From the NCBI RefSeq assembly GCF_000708205.1, contig NW_014575557.1:496143-560142 (forward strand): DNA of 64,000 nucleotides. Reading direction: 5' to 3'. The notes below the pieces were generated by a model. The model saw nothing but the letters and a program-made list of their open reading frames with translations, searched no databases and was not told the DNA's origin. The position numbers and the translations under genes are program-made. This document shows positions 23,036 through 34,699 of the stretch, in pieces (the stretch's first letter is position 1; each line of letters opens with the position of its first letter). Source of the DNA: Mixia osmundae IAM 14324. Lineage: Eukaryota; Basidiomycota; Mixiomycetes; Mixiales; Mixiaceae.

Positions 23036-25921
23036 ATGTACACACCCGATCCAGGCGATGGTGTCCAGCGGCCCCGAGGAGGACGTGCGTGCGATACATG
23101 TCGGAAGAAGAAGATCCGCTGCGATGGAGGCTCGCTGGACGATCCTTGCTCGAACTGTCGAACGGCTCGACGTGATTGCACGTTTGACGAGAACGCAAAG
23201 AAGCGGAATCCACCCAAAGGCTACGTCGAACAGCTCGAGAGACGTCTCGAGACCATGGAGACCTTCCTCGCCTCGCTCAATCTCACCCTACCTCCCGGCA
23301 CAGAGGGCGTCATGACCGCCGATCAATCAGACAGCTCTTTCCAACCGCCAGATGCGAGCGCCTCTCCGACCGACAGCTCGACCGTCTACGATGACCGTCC
23401 AGAGGGCATCATCCTCGCCCCCTTCTCAGCGCCAGAATACGTCCAAGGAACGGAAGCGCCTACACAATTTTCAGTCGCGTCGACCGGCCGAAGCTTCATC
23501 ACCTTTGGACCCGATGAAGCTTCGAATACGCTCATAGGCCAAGAACTCGATGCATCACTGGCGAACGATATCGATCAGATGAGTCTCGAGGCCGGTCGCT
23601 ACATAGGTCGCAGTTCGGGCCTGACTTTGGCCCATACCATCACGTCATATACTCGCACCAATGGCGTTTCTGGCTCCGGCACGAACGGCTTAGCGAGCTC
23701 GTCGAATACCTCATCACCCGTTGGACCGGCACCCTATCAGGCTGATCGCGCTTGGGGTAGCATCAGAGACAAGGACGACATCTGCTATGTTCGCCATGAG
23801 CGTCAATCTGTTTCCCCTGTCGCAGGTACCTCGAAATCTGTCGTCAAAGCCGAGAACCAGTGCTTCCATGAGCGTCGAATGGAGGCAGAATCGCGCACGG
23901 GCATCAAGCTCAACCCCTTGCCCGATGACGATCTCGTCGAAACACTGATCGCTCTCTTCTTTGACAAGATTGCTCCCACTTACCCCGTCGTGCACAAGCC
24001 GTCCTTCATGTCGGACTACAACAAGAAGAAGCACGACGCCCATCCTGCATTCAGAGGCCTGCTCTTCTCCGTCCTAGCTATCGCTTCTCGCTTCTCTGAC
24101 GATCCCCGTGTGCTCGACGAGACCGGATCCGGCCTCAAATCGAAGCTAGAAGGTCCGCCCTCTGGCGAGGCGCGAGGCTACATGTACTGGTTTGCGGCCT
24201 GGCGGCTCCAGACACCCGTCTCCTCTGCTGCATCACTTTACGATCTCCAGAGTCTCTGCCTCTCTTGTCTCTACCTCATGGGAGCCAGCACGCCCATCTC
24301 GGCTTGGCTCGCGCTCGGTATGGCCATAAGACGCGCTCAGGATCTCGGCTGTCACCGTCAGCGAAATCAGATATGGCGAACGAGCTTGTTGCGCGATCAA
24401 CTCAGAAAGAGAGTTTGGTGGACGCTCTACTCGCTCGATCGAAAGCTATCGGCCGGTCTCGGCAGACCGCTAGCGATCCAAGATGAGGATGTCGATCTTG
24501 ACTTGCCACTCGAGGTAGACGACGAAACGCTAGCTGACCTGAACACGGCGCGCACGGCAGAGGAAGTACCTGCCATGCCTTCGACCAAGCCAAACTTGAT
24601 CATGGGCTTCAACTGTCACGTCAGACTCGCAAAGATCCTCGGCAAGGCCCTGCGGACGATATACGCAATCAAGCGTGACGATGTCAGACGCGACAAGCTG
24701 CCTCTTTGGGAGCAACGCACTGCAGCCGAGCTCGATTCGGCGCTCAATCAATGGCTCGAGCAGCTACCTGCCCATCTCAAATGGAACGCAGAGGATCCCC
24801 ACCCTCAGTATGGCGTGCAATCAGCAGAATGTCTCATGTCGTACTACGAAGTCCAAATTCTCGTCCACAGAGACTTTCTCACACCGGAACAGCAGAGCAT
24901 GCTTGGATTTCCCTCGCTTGCAATCTGCACCAATGCCGCACGTTCGCTCTCGCATCTGCTCGCAGGCGTCAAGCGTGCTGGTCTGCTTGACATGCTTTGG
25001 CTTAATGCACCCCTCGCGAGCATCTCTGCCGCTCTCATCTTGCTCGTCAATCACCTCGGTCATGCCAACGTGCGCACCCTTTCGTCCTCATCCGTTCAGG
25101 ACGTGCAGAAATGTCTCGACGTGCTCTCCGACCTTAGCGAAAGGTCAGCGGATCCTCAGCTCAGAGAGTTAGGAACTTACCACGGTACGGACTGTTGCAG
25201 GAGCGCCATAGCGCAGCGTTGCTATCTCGGACTCGTCAGGTTGCGCGATGCCGGATTCACAGCAGCGAAAGCCGCTTCCGTCGATCAAACTCTCAAACGG
25301 ACCCGCCAACCCTCCGTTGCCGACTTCAGAGGCGCGCAGGCTGGATCAAGCGGGTTTGAGCCACAGCAGAAGCGGGATCGTCCAGATTTTGCGACTTCGC
25401 CTACTGACGTCGTCGCGCCTCCCTTGCCATTTAACACGCAGCAACTCAGTCTCGACGCCTTCAACGGCGATCCTTCGTTCGCTGTAGTTCCGGATATCTT
25501 CAACGGAGTGAATGCCGATGGCTTTGGAGGAGGACTAGCCCCTGCCGATTTCAACCAGTTCTTGGGCATGGCAGCGCTCAATTCTCCCCCGGTGCAGATG
25601 CCTTATCAGAGCTATCGCGCTGGGTCTTATCCAGCTGTCTCGCCGCTAGCGTCAAGATCAGGCGCATACGGTATGCCGCTTTCAGGCGAGACACCTTACC
25701 AAGTGCAGCCAAGCGGCGACCAATCATCCTGGCCACCTGCAAACTTTGCACCTGGAGAGTTGGATCTCATGGCGGTCTGGCCGGGTCCAATGGCAACGCC
25801 CGCCTACGCTGCTTACTCGCCTGACTACTTTATGAACATGGGCGTGTCTGGCAATGACACGACACCTTCACCGGCTAGCAGCAGTCATGTGGCTGGCTCG
25901 ACAGCCAAACGTGCACCCTGA
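23036..25921 (+). CDS. Zn2Cys6 fungal transcription factor
   Basis: Single-exon model of 961 aa. The N-terminal binuclear zinc cluster is complete: Cys19, 22, 29, 38, 41 and 48 in CX2CX6CX8CX2CX6C spacing (CDTCRKKKIRCDG), followed by the linker KKRNPPKGYVEQLERRLETM, which leads into a short coiled coil. The middle region matches the fungal-specific transcription factor domain (LIALFFDKIAPTYPVVHKP, LGMAIRRAQDLGCHR, RKRVWWTLYSLDRKLSAGLG). The C-terminus is Pro/Ala/Ser-rich and may activate transcription. Target genes cannot be told from sequence. It is the only long gene here for which I infer no intron. A leader intron could end at the AG just before the ATG. Confidence 0.9.
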   Translation: MYTPDPGDGVQRPRGGRACDTCRKKKIRCDGGSLDDPCSNCRTARRDCTFDENAKKRNPPKGYVEQLERRLETMETFLASLNLTLPPGTEGVMTADQSDSSFQPPDASASPTDSSTVYDDRPEGIILAPFSAPEYVQGTEAPTQFSVASTGRSFITFGPDEASNTLIGQELDASLANDIDQMSLEAGRYIGRSSGLTLAHTITSYTRTNGVSGSGTNGLASSSNTSSPVGPAPYQADRAWGSIRDKDDICYVRHERQSVSPVAGTSKSVVKAENQCFHERRMEAESRTGIKLNPLPDDDLVETLIALFFDKIAPTYPVVHKPSFMSDYNKKKHDAHPAFRGLLFSVLAIASRFSDDPRVLDETGSGLKSKLEGPPSGEARGYMYWFAAWRLQTPVSSAASLYDLQSLCLSCLYLMGASTPISAWLALGMAIRRAQDLGCHRQRNQIWRTSLLRDQLRKRVWWTLYSLDRKLSAGLGRPLAIQDEDVDLDLPLEVDDETLADLNTARTAEEVPAMPSTKPNLIMGFNCHVRLAKILGKALRTIYAIKRDDVRRDKLPLWEQRTAAELDSALNQWLEQLPAHLKWNAEDPHPQYGVQSAECLMSYYEVQILVHRDFLTPEQQSMLGFPSLAICTNAARSLSHLLAGVKRAGLLDMLWLNAPLASISAALILLVNHLGHANVRTLSSSSVQDVQKCLDVLSDLSERSADPQLRELGTYHGTDCCRSAIAQRCYLGLVRLRDAGFTAAKAASVDQTLKRTRQPSVADFRGAQAGSSGFEPQQKRDRPDFATSPTDVVAPPLPFNTQQLSLDAFNGDPSFAVVPDIFNGVNADGFGGGLAPADFNQFLGMAALNSPPVQMPYQSYRAGSYPAVSPLASRSGAYGMPLSGETPYQVQPSGDQSSWPPANFAPGELDLMAVWPGPMATPAYAAYSPDYFMNMGVSGNDTTPSPASSSHVAGSTAKRAP

Positions 25922-26145
25922 ACGCTTGCACAGCATGGCGCATCGTAGATATAGAAATACCAGATCAGTGTAGATGTTGTCAGTGCATATGTACAGAGCG
26001 AAATCACATCAGTCGCCTTTGCCACGTTGACGTTGACTTCGCGCTTCGAACTGATTTCGAGACTACGCCAGCCAGGCTAAGGAATTCCTCTCATTTCGCT
26101 TTCTAGACGCCTCGTTCGACACCGCCAGCTGCTGAAGTGGGCGTT

Positions 26146-27659
26146 ATGGTGTCTGACCAAGCAGTGACTCGCATCGGCGCAGTCTCCGTGCAAGGCAGAG
26201 TGACGGACGAAGACGACGCCCCGGCTTCCCCATCCTCTGCGACCACTTTCGCGCTGAATGGCTCGCACGCCCAAGCCGGCAACGGTCCCAACAATGAAGA
26301 CAATGACGAGGACGACGAAGAAGCTGAAGAGCATGAGGCAGATATCCAAGACACAGACGACGCAGGTATGTACAGTGAATTCGAGCCTATGCCCTCAGAG
26401 CTCATGGCACGTATCCTCGACACAGATCCGTTCTCTGATGTGCCTGAAGATACGCCGGAGCTCGAACTCACCCACGCTCGATTGCGCAACATCGGCTCGC
26501 TCCGGCTGAAACGATTTGCCTCGCTGACTGTGAGCCTGACTAAACGCGCTAGAAGTACGTACTGATGTCGTTGCGCAGAGGTTATGCCTGCGACAGAACC
26601 TCATACCCTCTCTCGTGAGCAAAGATGGCGAGCCAGCACAGCCGTTGTCCGCTCTGCCAAAGCTCGAGGATCTGGACTTGTACGACAATCGCATCGCGCG
26701 ACTTGAAGGCTTGGACGGCCTCACTCACCTCACGTAAGGTTTCATTCGATGTCCTACGTCTATCGCTCAAGGTGTGGGTCAGCTCGCTTGACCTATCGTT
26801 CAATTTGATAAGAGAGATACCGGAAGGAGTGTTCAAGGATTGCAAGGCGCTGTCGACGGTCTACTTCATCCAGAATAAGATCGGCAAGATACAGCATCTA
26901 GAGGATCTCAAACCGACCCTTACCAGCCTAGAGCTCGGCGGCAACAGATTGCGAGTATGTCAGCCCCATCCGAGGAGACCGTGAGCTGATCAAGTCGTTC
27001 GACAGAAACTCGAAGGACTAGATCAGCTCACACAGCTTACCGAGCTCTGGCTGGGCAAGAACAAGATACCGAAGCTAGAGAACCTAAGCACGCTCAGCCA
27101 TCTCAAAATCTTGAGCATACAGGTAACTCGACAGAGTTGAGGGATCTGGCTGAGCTCATTCAGCGTCGTCTTGTAGAGCAACCGCCTGACTCGCATAGAA
27201 GGCTTGGAGATGCTGCAGAGTCTCGAAGAGCTCTACATCAGTCACAACGGCCTGACAACGCTGGCCGGTCTGGAGAAGAATACGAGCTTGAAGACGTTGG
27301 ATGTAGCAGGCAACCGTTTGACTGACATCGGCACGGTCAAGCTGTTGACTAATCTCGAAGAGCTATGGGTAGCTTTGTCTCTTGCTGAGCCAGTCTGCAT
27401 GTTGACCGACCAGATTGACAGGCTAATGACAACAAGCTTGCGGACTTTCAAGCACTCGAAGAAGTTCTATCTGCGTCGGTTCATCCTGCGCTCGATACGG
27501 TCTATTTCGAAGGGAATCCATTCCAACGGACGCTCGGTACGACCTACAGGCGCAAGCTCATGCTCATGCTTCCTCACCTGAAACAACTCGACGCTACGTA
27601 AGCATGATCGAGACAGTTCACGAGCCGTGTTGATTTGTCCATACAGTTTCACATCTTGA
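26146..27659 (+). CDS. SDS22: Protein phosphatase 1 regulatory subunit SDS22
   Basis: Exons 26146..26529, 26579..26733, 26783..26954, 27006..27122, 27177..27368, 27422..27597, 27647..27659, 402 aa. An acidic N-terminus (Asp/Glu-rich) is followed by about ten SDS22-type leucine-rich repeats, for example LEDLDLYDNRIARLEGLDGL, SLELGGNRLRKLEGL, LEELYISHNGL and LKTLDVAGNRL, and a capping motif with YFEGNPFQ. The last coding exon is 13 nt and restores the family ending LKQLDATF; without it the protein would stop at DAT. SDS22 binds PP1 catalytic subunit in the nucleus and controls its maturation and mitotic role. It converges on RPC40. Confidence 0.93.
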
Positions 27660-27727
27660 GTTCTCTGTAAGCACAACAGGATGCACGTTGATACACTACA
27701 TGCGAAAATGCTTGACGATGGGCTCAG

Positions 27728-29165
27728 CTAGCTCACATCCATCTTGGCGCCAGAATCGGACAGCTCGTGCAGACTTGCGCGCACGGCTTGGATCTTAGAC
27801 AGCATGACACCGCATGCTTCCTCCAGCAGATCCTCGGGCTCATACTGTCCCGTCGATTCGACATTATCTGCTCTCAGAGCTTCAGCTTTGGCAAGGCATA
27901 AGAGCGAGGAATTGTACGGACAGATGAAATGGTCTCGTACGCGGCCGAGTGAGACGTAGCCTTCGAATTCGGGGTGACGAAGAACTTCCCGGCTCACTGT
28001 ATCCCTCCGAGGATCGTCAACGCTGCAGCATTTGGTCCCGTCTAGATCTCTCTTGATGCCAATGACGCCCGGCTGGAAACAGCTCTTGAACTTCTCGCAC
28101 AGATGTTCCGGGATGGGCTTGAGTATTCTGATATGCGGCATGAGTCTATACGATGCCGTTGCTGCAGCCGGACTATCAGCTTCTGCAGTCACAGCAAAAG
28201 CGTGCTACTGACCGACGGGAGACCATTTTGCATGCGTCTTGCCATTGCCTTTGTTGCAATGGAGCTCGACAGAGATAGTCTGACCTGGTCTGAGCTTGGC
28301 CAGGAGGATATCATCTTGCACCGGTCGAGGTCGCGTCGCGTCTGTATCGAACATGCTCTCTTGGGCTCCCTGTGGCTTCCATTCGAGTTTGCCAGAAAAG
28401 ACTGTCTCGTGCATTAGCGGCTGAAGCGGGTATGCAGCTGGACTGAGCACCATTGGAATCTATGTAGAGCTCGTCCGGGTCCTTTTCATCTGGGTCGTGA
28501 CCCGGTCTGTGCTCGCATTTCGCAAGAAGGGAGAAGACGACGGTATTGAGATCGGTCGGCCCTTCATCCGCTGCTCCGCGCCATGTCAGTTGTAGCAGCA
28601 GAACGGGGCCGAGAACAATACTGACGAGTTTTGAAATCGATCTGACGAGGATTGATCTTGAGTGGTACGAGACCGAGTCGTTGGGAGAGTACTTCGTCTT
28701 GTACAATGGACGTATTATTGAACACGAACACGGTCTCTATCGCGACTGTGGGTACCTGCAAAGAAGATCCCATCGTGAGAATAGACCAGAAAGCGCAAAT
28801 CAGTGTCCACTCGCCTCTGCAATCATGATGCGTCGCAGAGCATTCGCAATCGCCGCGTCGATGCCAATAATGTCAAATTCGATCTCTGACGGCGAGAGCG
28901 AGAGGATGCTGATGCCAAGCTGCGCCTTGAAAGCTTCCGCATTCCACCCTTGATCCTCCACGCCAGCGGTCGCATTGGGCATATCTTCACTGGCAACCTG
29001 GAGAGCCAGCAGCAGTCCGTGAGCCAGACGGACGTGAGACAAGGGCGTCGAATGACTTGCATTCGTGACACGTTCGGGACCCAAGTGAACGAGGGGCTCG
29101 ACACGAGCTGTCGGCTGGCCTTCAGAGGCCTGTGGCTTTGGCTTCGAGCGAGTGCTCCGACTCAT
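27728..29165 (-). CDS. RPC40: RNA polymerase I and III shared subunit AC40
   Basis: Exons complement(27728..28161, 28213..28401, 28451..28570, 28626..28755, 28815..29165), 407 aa. Features of the RPB3/RPAC1 family: EIEFDIIGIDAAIANALRRI (alpha-like dimerisation motif), VPTVAIETVFVFNNTSIVQD, QDEVLSQRLGLVPLKI, HAKWSPVATASYRLMP, and the C-terminal alpha-like helix. The first intron uses a GC donor (GCGAGT at 28814); any nearby GT donor breaks the conserved IAEVPT block. AC40 pairs with AC19 in the assembly platform of polymerases I and III. It is somewhat longer than is usual in the family, mainly at the N-terminus and around the internal variable loop. Confidence 0.93.
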
Positions 29166-29395
29166 TGTCGATACAGCCTTTCTTGCGCTGAGTGAGACGT
29201 CAAGGTGGCGCTGCGGGCAGGACGAGCGTTGCCGTCACGGAGAGCGTTCGCAAGCGTCTGTGTGTACGATCGAGAGCACGGGGAACAAGTCGGTGAGTCG
29301 GAGACTGTCGAGCGCCGAGTTGCCCAACTTTTGAGAATCGCGCCGCGCCAAACGACAGGTTCAAGACATTTTTCGGCGCCGACTGGCTGGACGAT

Positions 29396-30752
29396 ATGCG
29401 ACCTATCTTGCTCTCTGGGCACGAGCGATCGCTGACACAGGCATGGAGAGGCCATTGCAGACGCTCGCAACCGTCTCTGACAAGTCTGCTGGTGCGCAGG
29501 TCAAGTACAATGCAGATGGCGACCTGCTGTTCACTTGCTCAAAGGACCACCTCATCAACGCCTGGTACTCCCACAACGGCGAGCGACTAGGGACCTACTC
29601 GGGCCACAACGGCACAGTCTGGACCGTCGACGTAGACTGTCAGTCATTCTCTCGCCAGCCTGCAAGCCACGCGCATTGGATCAAGAGCTGAACCCTTTTT
29701 GGCCGTGTCCACAGCGACGTCGAGATATCTGCTATCGGGTTCAGCGGACAACTGTATCAAGCTGTGGGAAGTACAGACGGGCAAGTGTTTGCAGACCTGG
29801 GAGTTCCCCACCGCCATCAAGCGCGTTCAATGGTCAGAGGACGATACCATGTTCCTCGCCGTCACCGAGAAGAGAATGGGCTACGAGGGCTCCGTCGTCG
29901 TCTTCTACGTCGGACCGGATATGCAGCCAGGTACGCAATGGCCATCGACTTTGCGCTCCTTGCGCTGAGCATGCACGTCTCCTGCAGAGACCGAGCCTAT
30001 GACAAAGATCGAGACGACGTTCTCCAAAGCGACAGTGGCAGCTTGGGCAGCTCTCGACCGCAACATCATCATCGCCCACGACAACGGCTCCGTCTCGCTC
30101 TACGATCCCAAATCGGGCGAAGAGTACGACATGAGGGAGGATGTCCACGAGGCGACCATCACCGACTTGCAAACGAGCAAAGACAAGACTTGGTTTGTTA
30201 CTTCCTCAAAGGACAAGTCTGCCAAAGTAGCTTTCCACTCTTACGTTGCCTGAGCGCTGGCTCACAATCGACATAGATACTGGACGCACAGGATCTCAAG
30301 ATCATCAAGACCTTTGCAACTGACGCGCCGCTCAACTCCGCAGGCATTCTTCCCGGCAAACCTTACGTGCGTCCATCAAGCGCCTATGCAGCTCAAGCTG
30401 ATATACTGATCGTCACGACGTCCAGATTCTCGTAGGTGGAGGACAAGATGCCATGTCCGTCACCACGACCGGCGCGCGGCAGGGTCATTTCGAGATCAGG
30501 TTCTGGCATCGTATCTTCGAAGAAGAAATCTCTCGCGTCAAGGGTGGCTTCGGGCCCTGCAACACCATCGCAATACATCCCCACGGTCTAGGGTACAGCA
30601 TAGGCGGCGAAGATGGCTAGTGAGTCACGCCTGCTCTCATCTTGAGGCGCTCGCGCTAATGCCAGTACTCCAGTATCCGGGTGCATCACTTCGACGAAGA
30701 ATTCTTCAAAGCAAAGCCGTATGGCCCAAGCGACGAAGCAACGCTAGACTGA
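29396..30752 (+). CDS. TIF34: Translation initiation factor eIF3 subunit i
   Basis: Exons 29396..29440, 29500..29638, 29715..29930, 29988..30226, 30277..30366, 30426..30619, 30674..30752, 333 aa. It is a seven-bladed WD40 protein: [88 protein letters not shown]-like blade six, and [13 protein letters not shown] at the end. The family length is about 330 residues. Intron 1 has a GC donor (GCATGG at 29441). eIF3i sits with eIF3b and eIF3g in the mobile part of eIF3 on the 40S subunit. Its stop is 37 bp from the convergent TFIIIC gene. Confidence 0.95.
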
Positions 30753-30789
30753 GTGACATCTGTTGTACAACAATACAAAGCAAAAAGGT

Positions 30790-33700
30790 CTACACAATCT
30801 CCCAATGGACGGGCAACAGCCGATCGAGGCCGGACAAATACATGTTTCCGGAGCGGCATCGCACTTGACCTGCCTCAAGGAGCATGCCAAGCACATCCCG
30901 TAGCTCCTGGCCCGTCATACTCGGCAGATTCGTCCTCAGTGCGGCCTGAAAACCCTGCGTGAGTCCATCTCAAAGATGACGCATGAAAGGCTTACCTCGC
31001 TAGCCAACGGAAGATTGAAGATGCTGCTACGCACGACGAGCTTCCATTTGTTCAGCTTGCTCTGGTTGACCGTTCCGTCGACGTTGAGCCAGGTTCGAGG
31101 AAAGTATCGCGCAGACGTATGACTTCTGTCTTTGGAAAGCGCGAGACTCCATTCGCGTAGATACTTGCAAGAGACCAGCCGAGGTTCTCTGGCTCCTTCG
31201 ACAAAGGCAAGCGGCGGTTGCGTAGAGAGAAGCAGTTTGGTATTCGCGAAAGTGGCTTCGTCTGTATTGCAAAGCCTTAGCGCCAAGCCATCCGGGCCTG
31301 CGCGCACGAGATCAAGCTTGAGCTGAGCTAGCTGTTCGCTTCGCGAGGCTGCTGTCGTCTTCGCCAGCTCGAGTCGCTCTTGCTCGAGCGTAGCATCATA
31401 CACCAGATAGGGCTGTACTTGATTACCTGTGTAGACGACGCAGCTCGAGCTGTGGTCTTCGCTAGGCAAGAGATCTTCCGGTACATGGGGAAAGCCCGCC
31501 TCCTCCTCCTCGACTGGCAGCGTGGCAGTGTCTAGATTGTCGCCTTGGACGAAACGCACGTTCACCTCGTTCTCGTATTCGTCATCGTCTACCAACCGAT
31601 AAGTCTCCTCCTCAAAGCGAAGGAAGCGAGCAGCGTACCAAACTTGCGCAGACCCTGATCGTGCTGATCGCGCGTCTCGATCGTCACTTGCGTATTGACC
31701 TCCAGTGAGGCCTCGTTATTTGCGATCTTCGAGACCAGAGCGGCCATATCATGATCACTTGCCAAGATGGGCCAAGGGCTGATTTCTGCCGGTCCTTGCA
31801 GTCGCGCTTGGGCTTCTGCCGAGTGTAACGTCGACATCGGTCCGCCGAATGCAGACATGTATCTACAGCCAGCAGGTTAGCCGAGTCCTTCTTTCTCCAG
31901 CAGCAACCCACTTTTCGGTGAGCTTGGGCGCTCTCCATTGCGCTTCGATACTGCGCGTCTTCGCAATGATGGCTCGTGTCTGCAGCTCTGCTATGGCCTG
32001 CTTGTGATTGCTGATCTTCTTCACGAGCTTTTCGTAGTCTTTGCCGATATCGCCGCTGTCGTTTTGACTCAGGAGCATCTGCAGACATTCAAGCTCCAGC
32101 TTTCCATCGTGAGCAGCGAGCTCACCTTGAATTGAGCTGTCGCCAGGCTAACAGTCGCCGTTATATCGGGATGAGCGTGTTCTACGATCGGTCCGAAGCT
32201 ACCAAAGCTAGAGCATCGCGCGGCCGCATCGTTGAGCTTGTACACCATTGCGCTTTCTTTGCTGAAGAAATCCCATGTTTGCTCTGCGCGGTTCTGGTAC
32301 TCTGGTGGCACTGTCAGCTTGCCCTGCCTTTCCAGCCGATCATAGATGCTTTCTGCTGCGCTTGCCGTTGCCATGATTGCTCTGTCCATGCACCAACTGT
32401 GCGCGCATGTCAATATGGCCAATGCGGTAACATTGACAGACTCACATCTCGGCAAGATCGACGTAGGATTCGAGTGCAGCGATGCGCCCGTCATATTTGA
32501 GCATTGCGGCATGCTCACGGTACGGCGAAGCTGACCAGACCTTGCGAAGATTAGACATGAACCGCTTTCGATCAGGCTCTTGGCGGAGCTCTTTGAACCG
32601 ATTGTCTATTTCAGCCGCAGACCGGATCGGTCGCTGGAAGATATACTCGACGCCTGACCAGTCGATCGTGTCTCCACGGTGTAGCTCCGCAGCGATGACG
32701 ACGTAGAGGCAGCACAGGAGATCATCCTCGCTCATGGTCCAAGGTCGGTCCTCATCTTCATCTTCGTCATCGTCTTCAGGATTGAAAGCTGACTGGCTTA
32801 TGGCAAGCGAAGGTGGCAACCTAAGTTCTTGTCCGGCTACGCGATCATCAAAGTACGAAGCAATGCGTAGCGACGGCGCTGAGAAGCCTGCAGTACGCTT
32901 CCTGGTGAGACGGACAGGGATTTCGTCTGCTGCATAGACTGCCGTTCTGGCTCTGCGTTTCCTGGGCGGTTGAGGTGTGTCATCGAGGGAAGCATCTGTT
33001 CTGCGCTTCCGTCGTCTTTTCGGCTTCTCTGGCTCGTCCAGATCCACAGGCGTCGCACTTGCGCTGTCACGCATCGAACGATCATCTAGCAGTGCAGCAA
33101 ATCTGGCCGTCCTGCCGTTATCGGACACGTCCGAGCCGTCGACGAGCATGCCTATCGTAGGCGACCGCGAGCCTTGCTGGCCGTTGAGGTATCCGTCTGC
33201 ATGTGTTGAGCGCAGCTGTACAGATCGCAAGCCACGCGATGAATCCGGATAGGCCTGCTCGAAGCCATACGCCTTGATCTGTCGCGCGATGAAAGCTTCG
33301 TCCAAGCCGGCAAGACTGCGTGAGAGTTCTGCAGGATCTGGCAGACCTGCCGGCGCTGCCGACGCTTTGCGCAAGATCTGACGAGGCACTGTAGCTGTTG
33401 AGGTAAGAGCAGGTACCTCTGTAGCCTCTGTCAGAACGATGCAAAGTCAGAACAAGGGCCTCACGACTTCTGCTCGCTTCTGTCAAAGATACCATGTGCT
33501 CTGCATTGGGCACGCGGCCGTCTCGTCGAATCGTGATCTGACCACTGTGCCGTAACTCGTGCAGAGTCTTAAGTAGCTGTCGCCTGACCTTGGACTTGAT
33601 GAGCTCTCGCGATTCGAGCTGCAAGCTTACTCAGTCTATACAGCGCAATGTCGACACGCGCAATACACGAACCACGTTGATGAAGACGTCCTTGATCGTG

Positions 33701-34558
33701 GCGATGTGAGAAGTACAATTGCACAGATAGTCGATGATGTCAGCTTTGATGCGGTCCGCGTAGGTTGTGCTTGGCTCGTAAGCGTGATTTGGCAGGGCAT
33801 TATAGCGCGTCCGAGCCGCGATCAATGCCATCTGCTGGCCAGGCGGGGGCTCGGGTGCCGCACGCTCTTCGCTGAGGCGTATGCTGAAGTGGGAAAAGAC
33901 ATTGACTTTGGCGCCGTCATCATGGCGCACTGTGGTCTCGCGTCTGCTCGAATATATAAGCTCTTGTATACCTTGTGAGAATCAAGGGGGCGCACATGAG
34001 GCCGTGATGCTTGAGCAATCCCAGGGCACGATGTGAAGTGTCTCCTTGTGATGCTATGATGTCCTTCAGCGTGCAGCCCTTGTCTCGTGCGGCAGCAATG
34101 ATCAAGAGCACGTGGAAAGCATCATCGTTGATGCCTCCCTGCTTGCCCTGCATCAGGAGCATGGCTCTGCGACTCGTGCATGACCTACAGCTGCTTCGGT
34201 GCGAGCGATGCACGGGCACAGACTTTCCCATAGCGAGTTCTCAGTGGCCACAAGCTGATCTTGTCTGGGTTTGTCAGGCTCATTCGTGCTGTGCTCGAGC
34301 AGCCGAAGCCGGTCAGACGCCAAGAGCTGTCGCCAAAGCAGCTTGACGAGTGCATCGTCAACAGCTGCCTTGCTCGAGGAGTCCTCTGACCAAGCTGTCG
34401 TGTGTTTCTCATAGTAGACTCTCGCAAAGTCGCCAAGAGCCGACTCGCTGGTGCCTGCGAAGCTGAGTCTCAACCTGAGCGCAGAGATAGCTGGCTCTTT
34501 ACGGACCCTGTGAGCCCCCTAGAGCGACTTGCAGCACAAGATAATCGATCAGACTCAT
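30790..34558 (-). CDS. TFIIIC B-block-binding large subunit (Tfc3/Sfc3-like)
   Basis: Model: complement(30790..30945, 30996..31699, 31759..31862, 31912..32078, 32126..32396, 32446..33418, 33468..33618, 33673..33943, 33996..34166, 34220..34454, 34507..34558), 1084 aa. Support: an N-terminal helical block (ALVKLLWRQLL), a B-block winged helix (FHVLLIIAAARDKGCTLKDI, ALGLLKHHGL), a basic linker, the SANT-like domain seen in fungal Tfc3 proteins (RPWTMSEDDLLCCLYVVIAA, DTIDWSGVEYIF), and C-terminal winged helices (RTWLNVDGTVNQSKLNKW, GQELRDVLGMLLEAG). TFIIIC binds the B box of tRNA genes for RNA polymerase III. The family call rests on fold-like matches. The 34167..34219 intron and the region 31600-31760 are uncertain: the frame changes there, and I used a 59-nt intron at 31700..31758. 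Confidence 0.72.
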
Positions 34559-34699
34559 CGCAGCAGCTGGGGCGGTTGCTCGCCGCCCTTTCGACGCAAC
34601 CGAGTCGCGTTCAACATGTCAAAATTAATCAACGAGGGGGCAAAAGCATGCAGAGGGCCGGACGACCTGCGACAATTACAAACGAACGTATGCCCACGA

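Noticed and set aside
31589-33389. Splitting the TFIIIC region into two genes near 32.4 kb
   Set aside because: A GTGAGT donor at 32445 and a CAG acceptor at 32396 join the SANT-like domain to the downstream exon in phase, and the downstream part fits the C-terminal half of Tfc3-like proteins.
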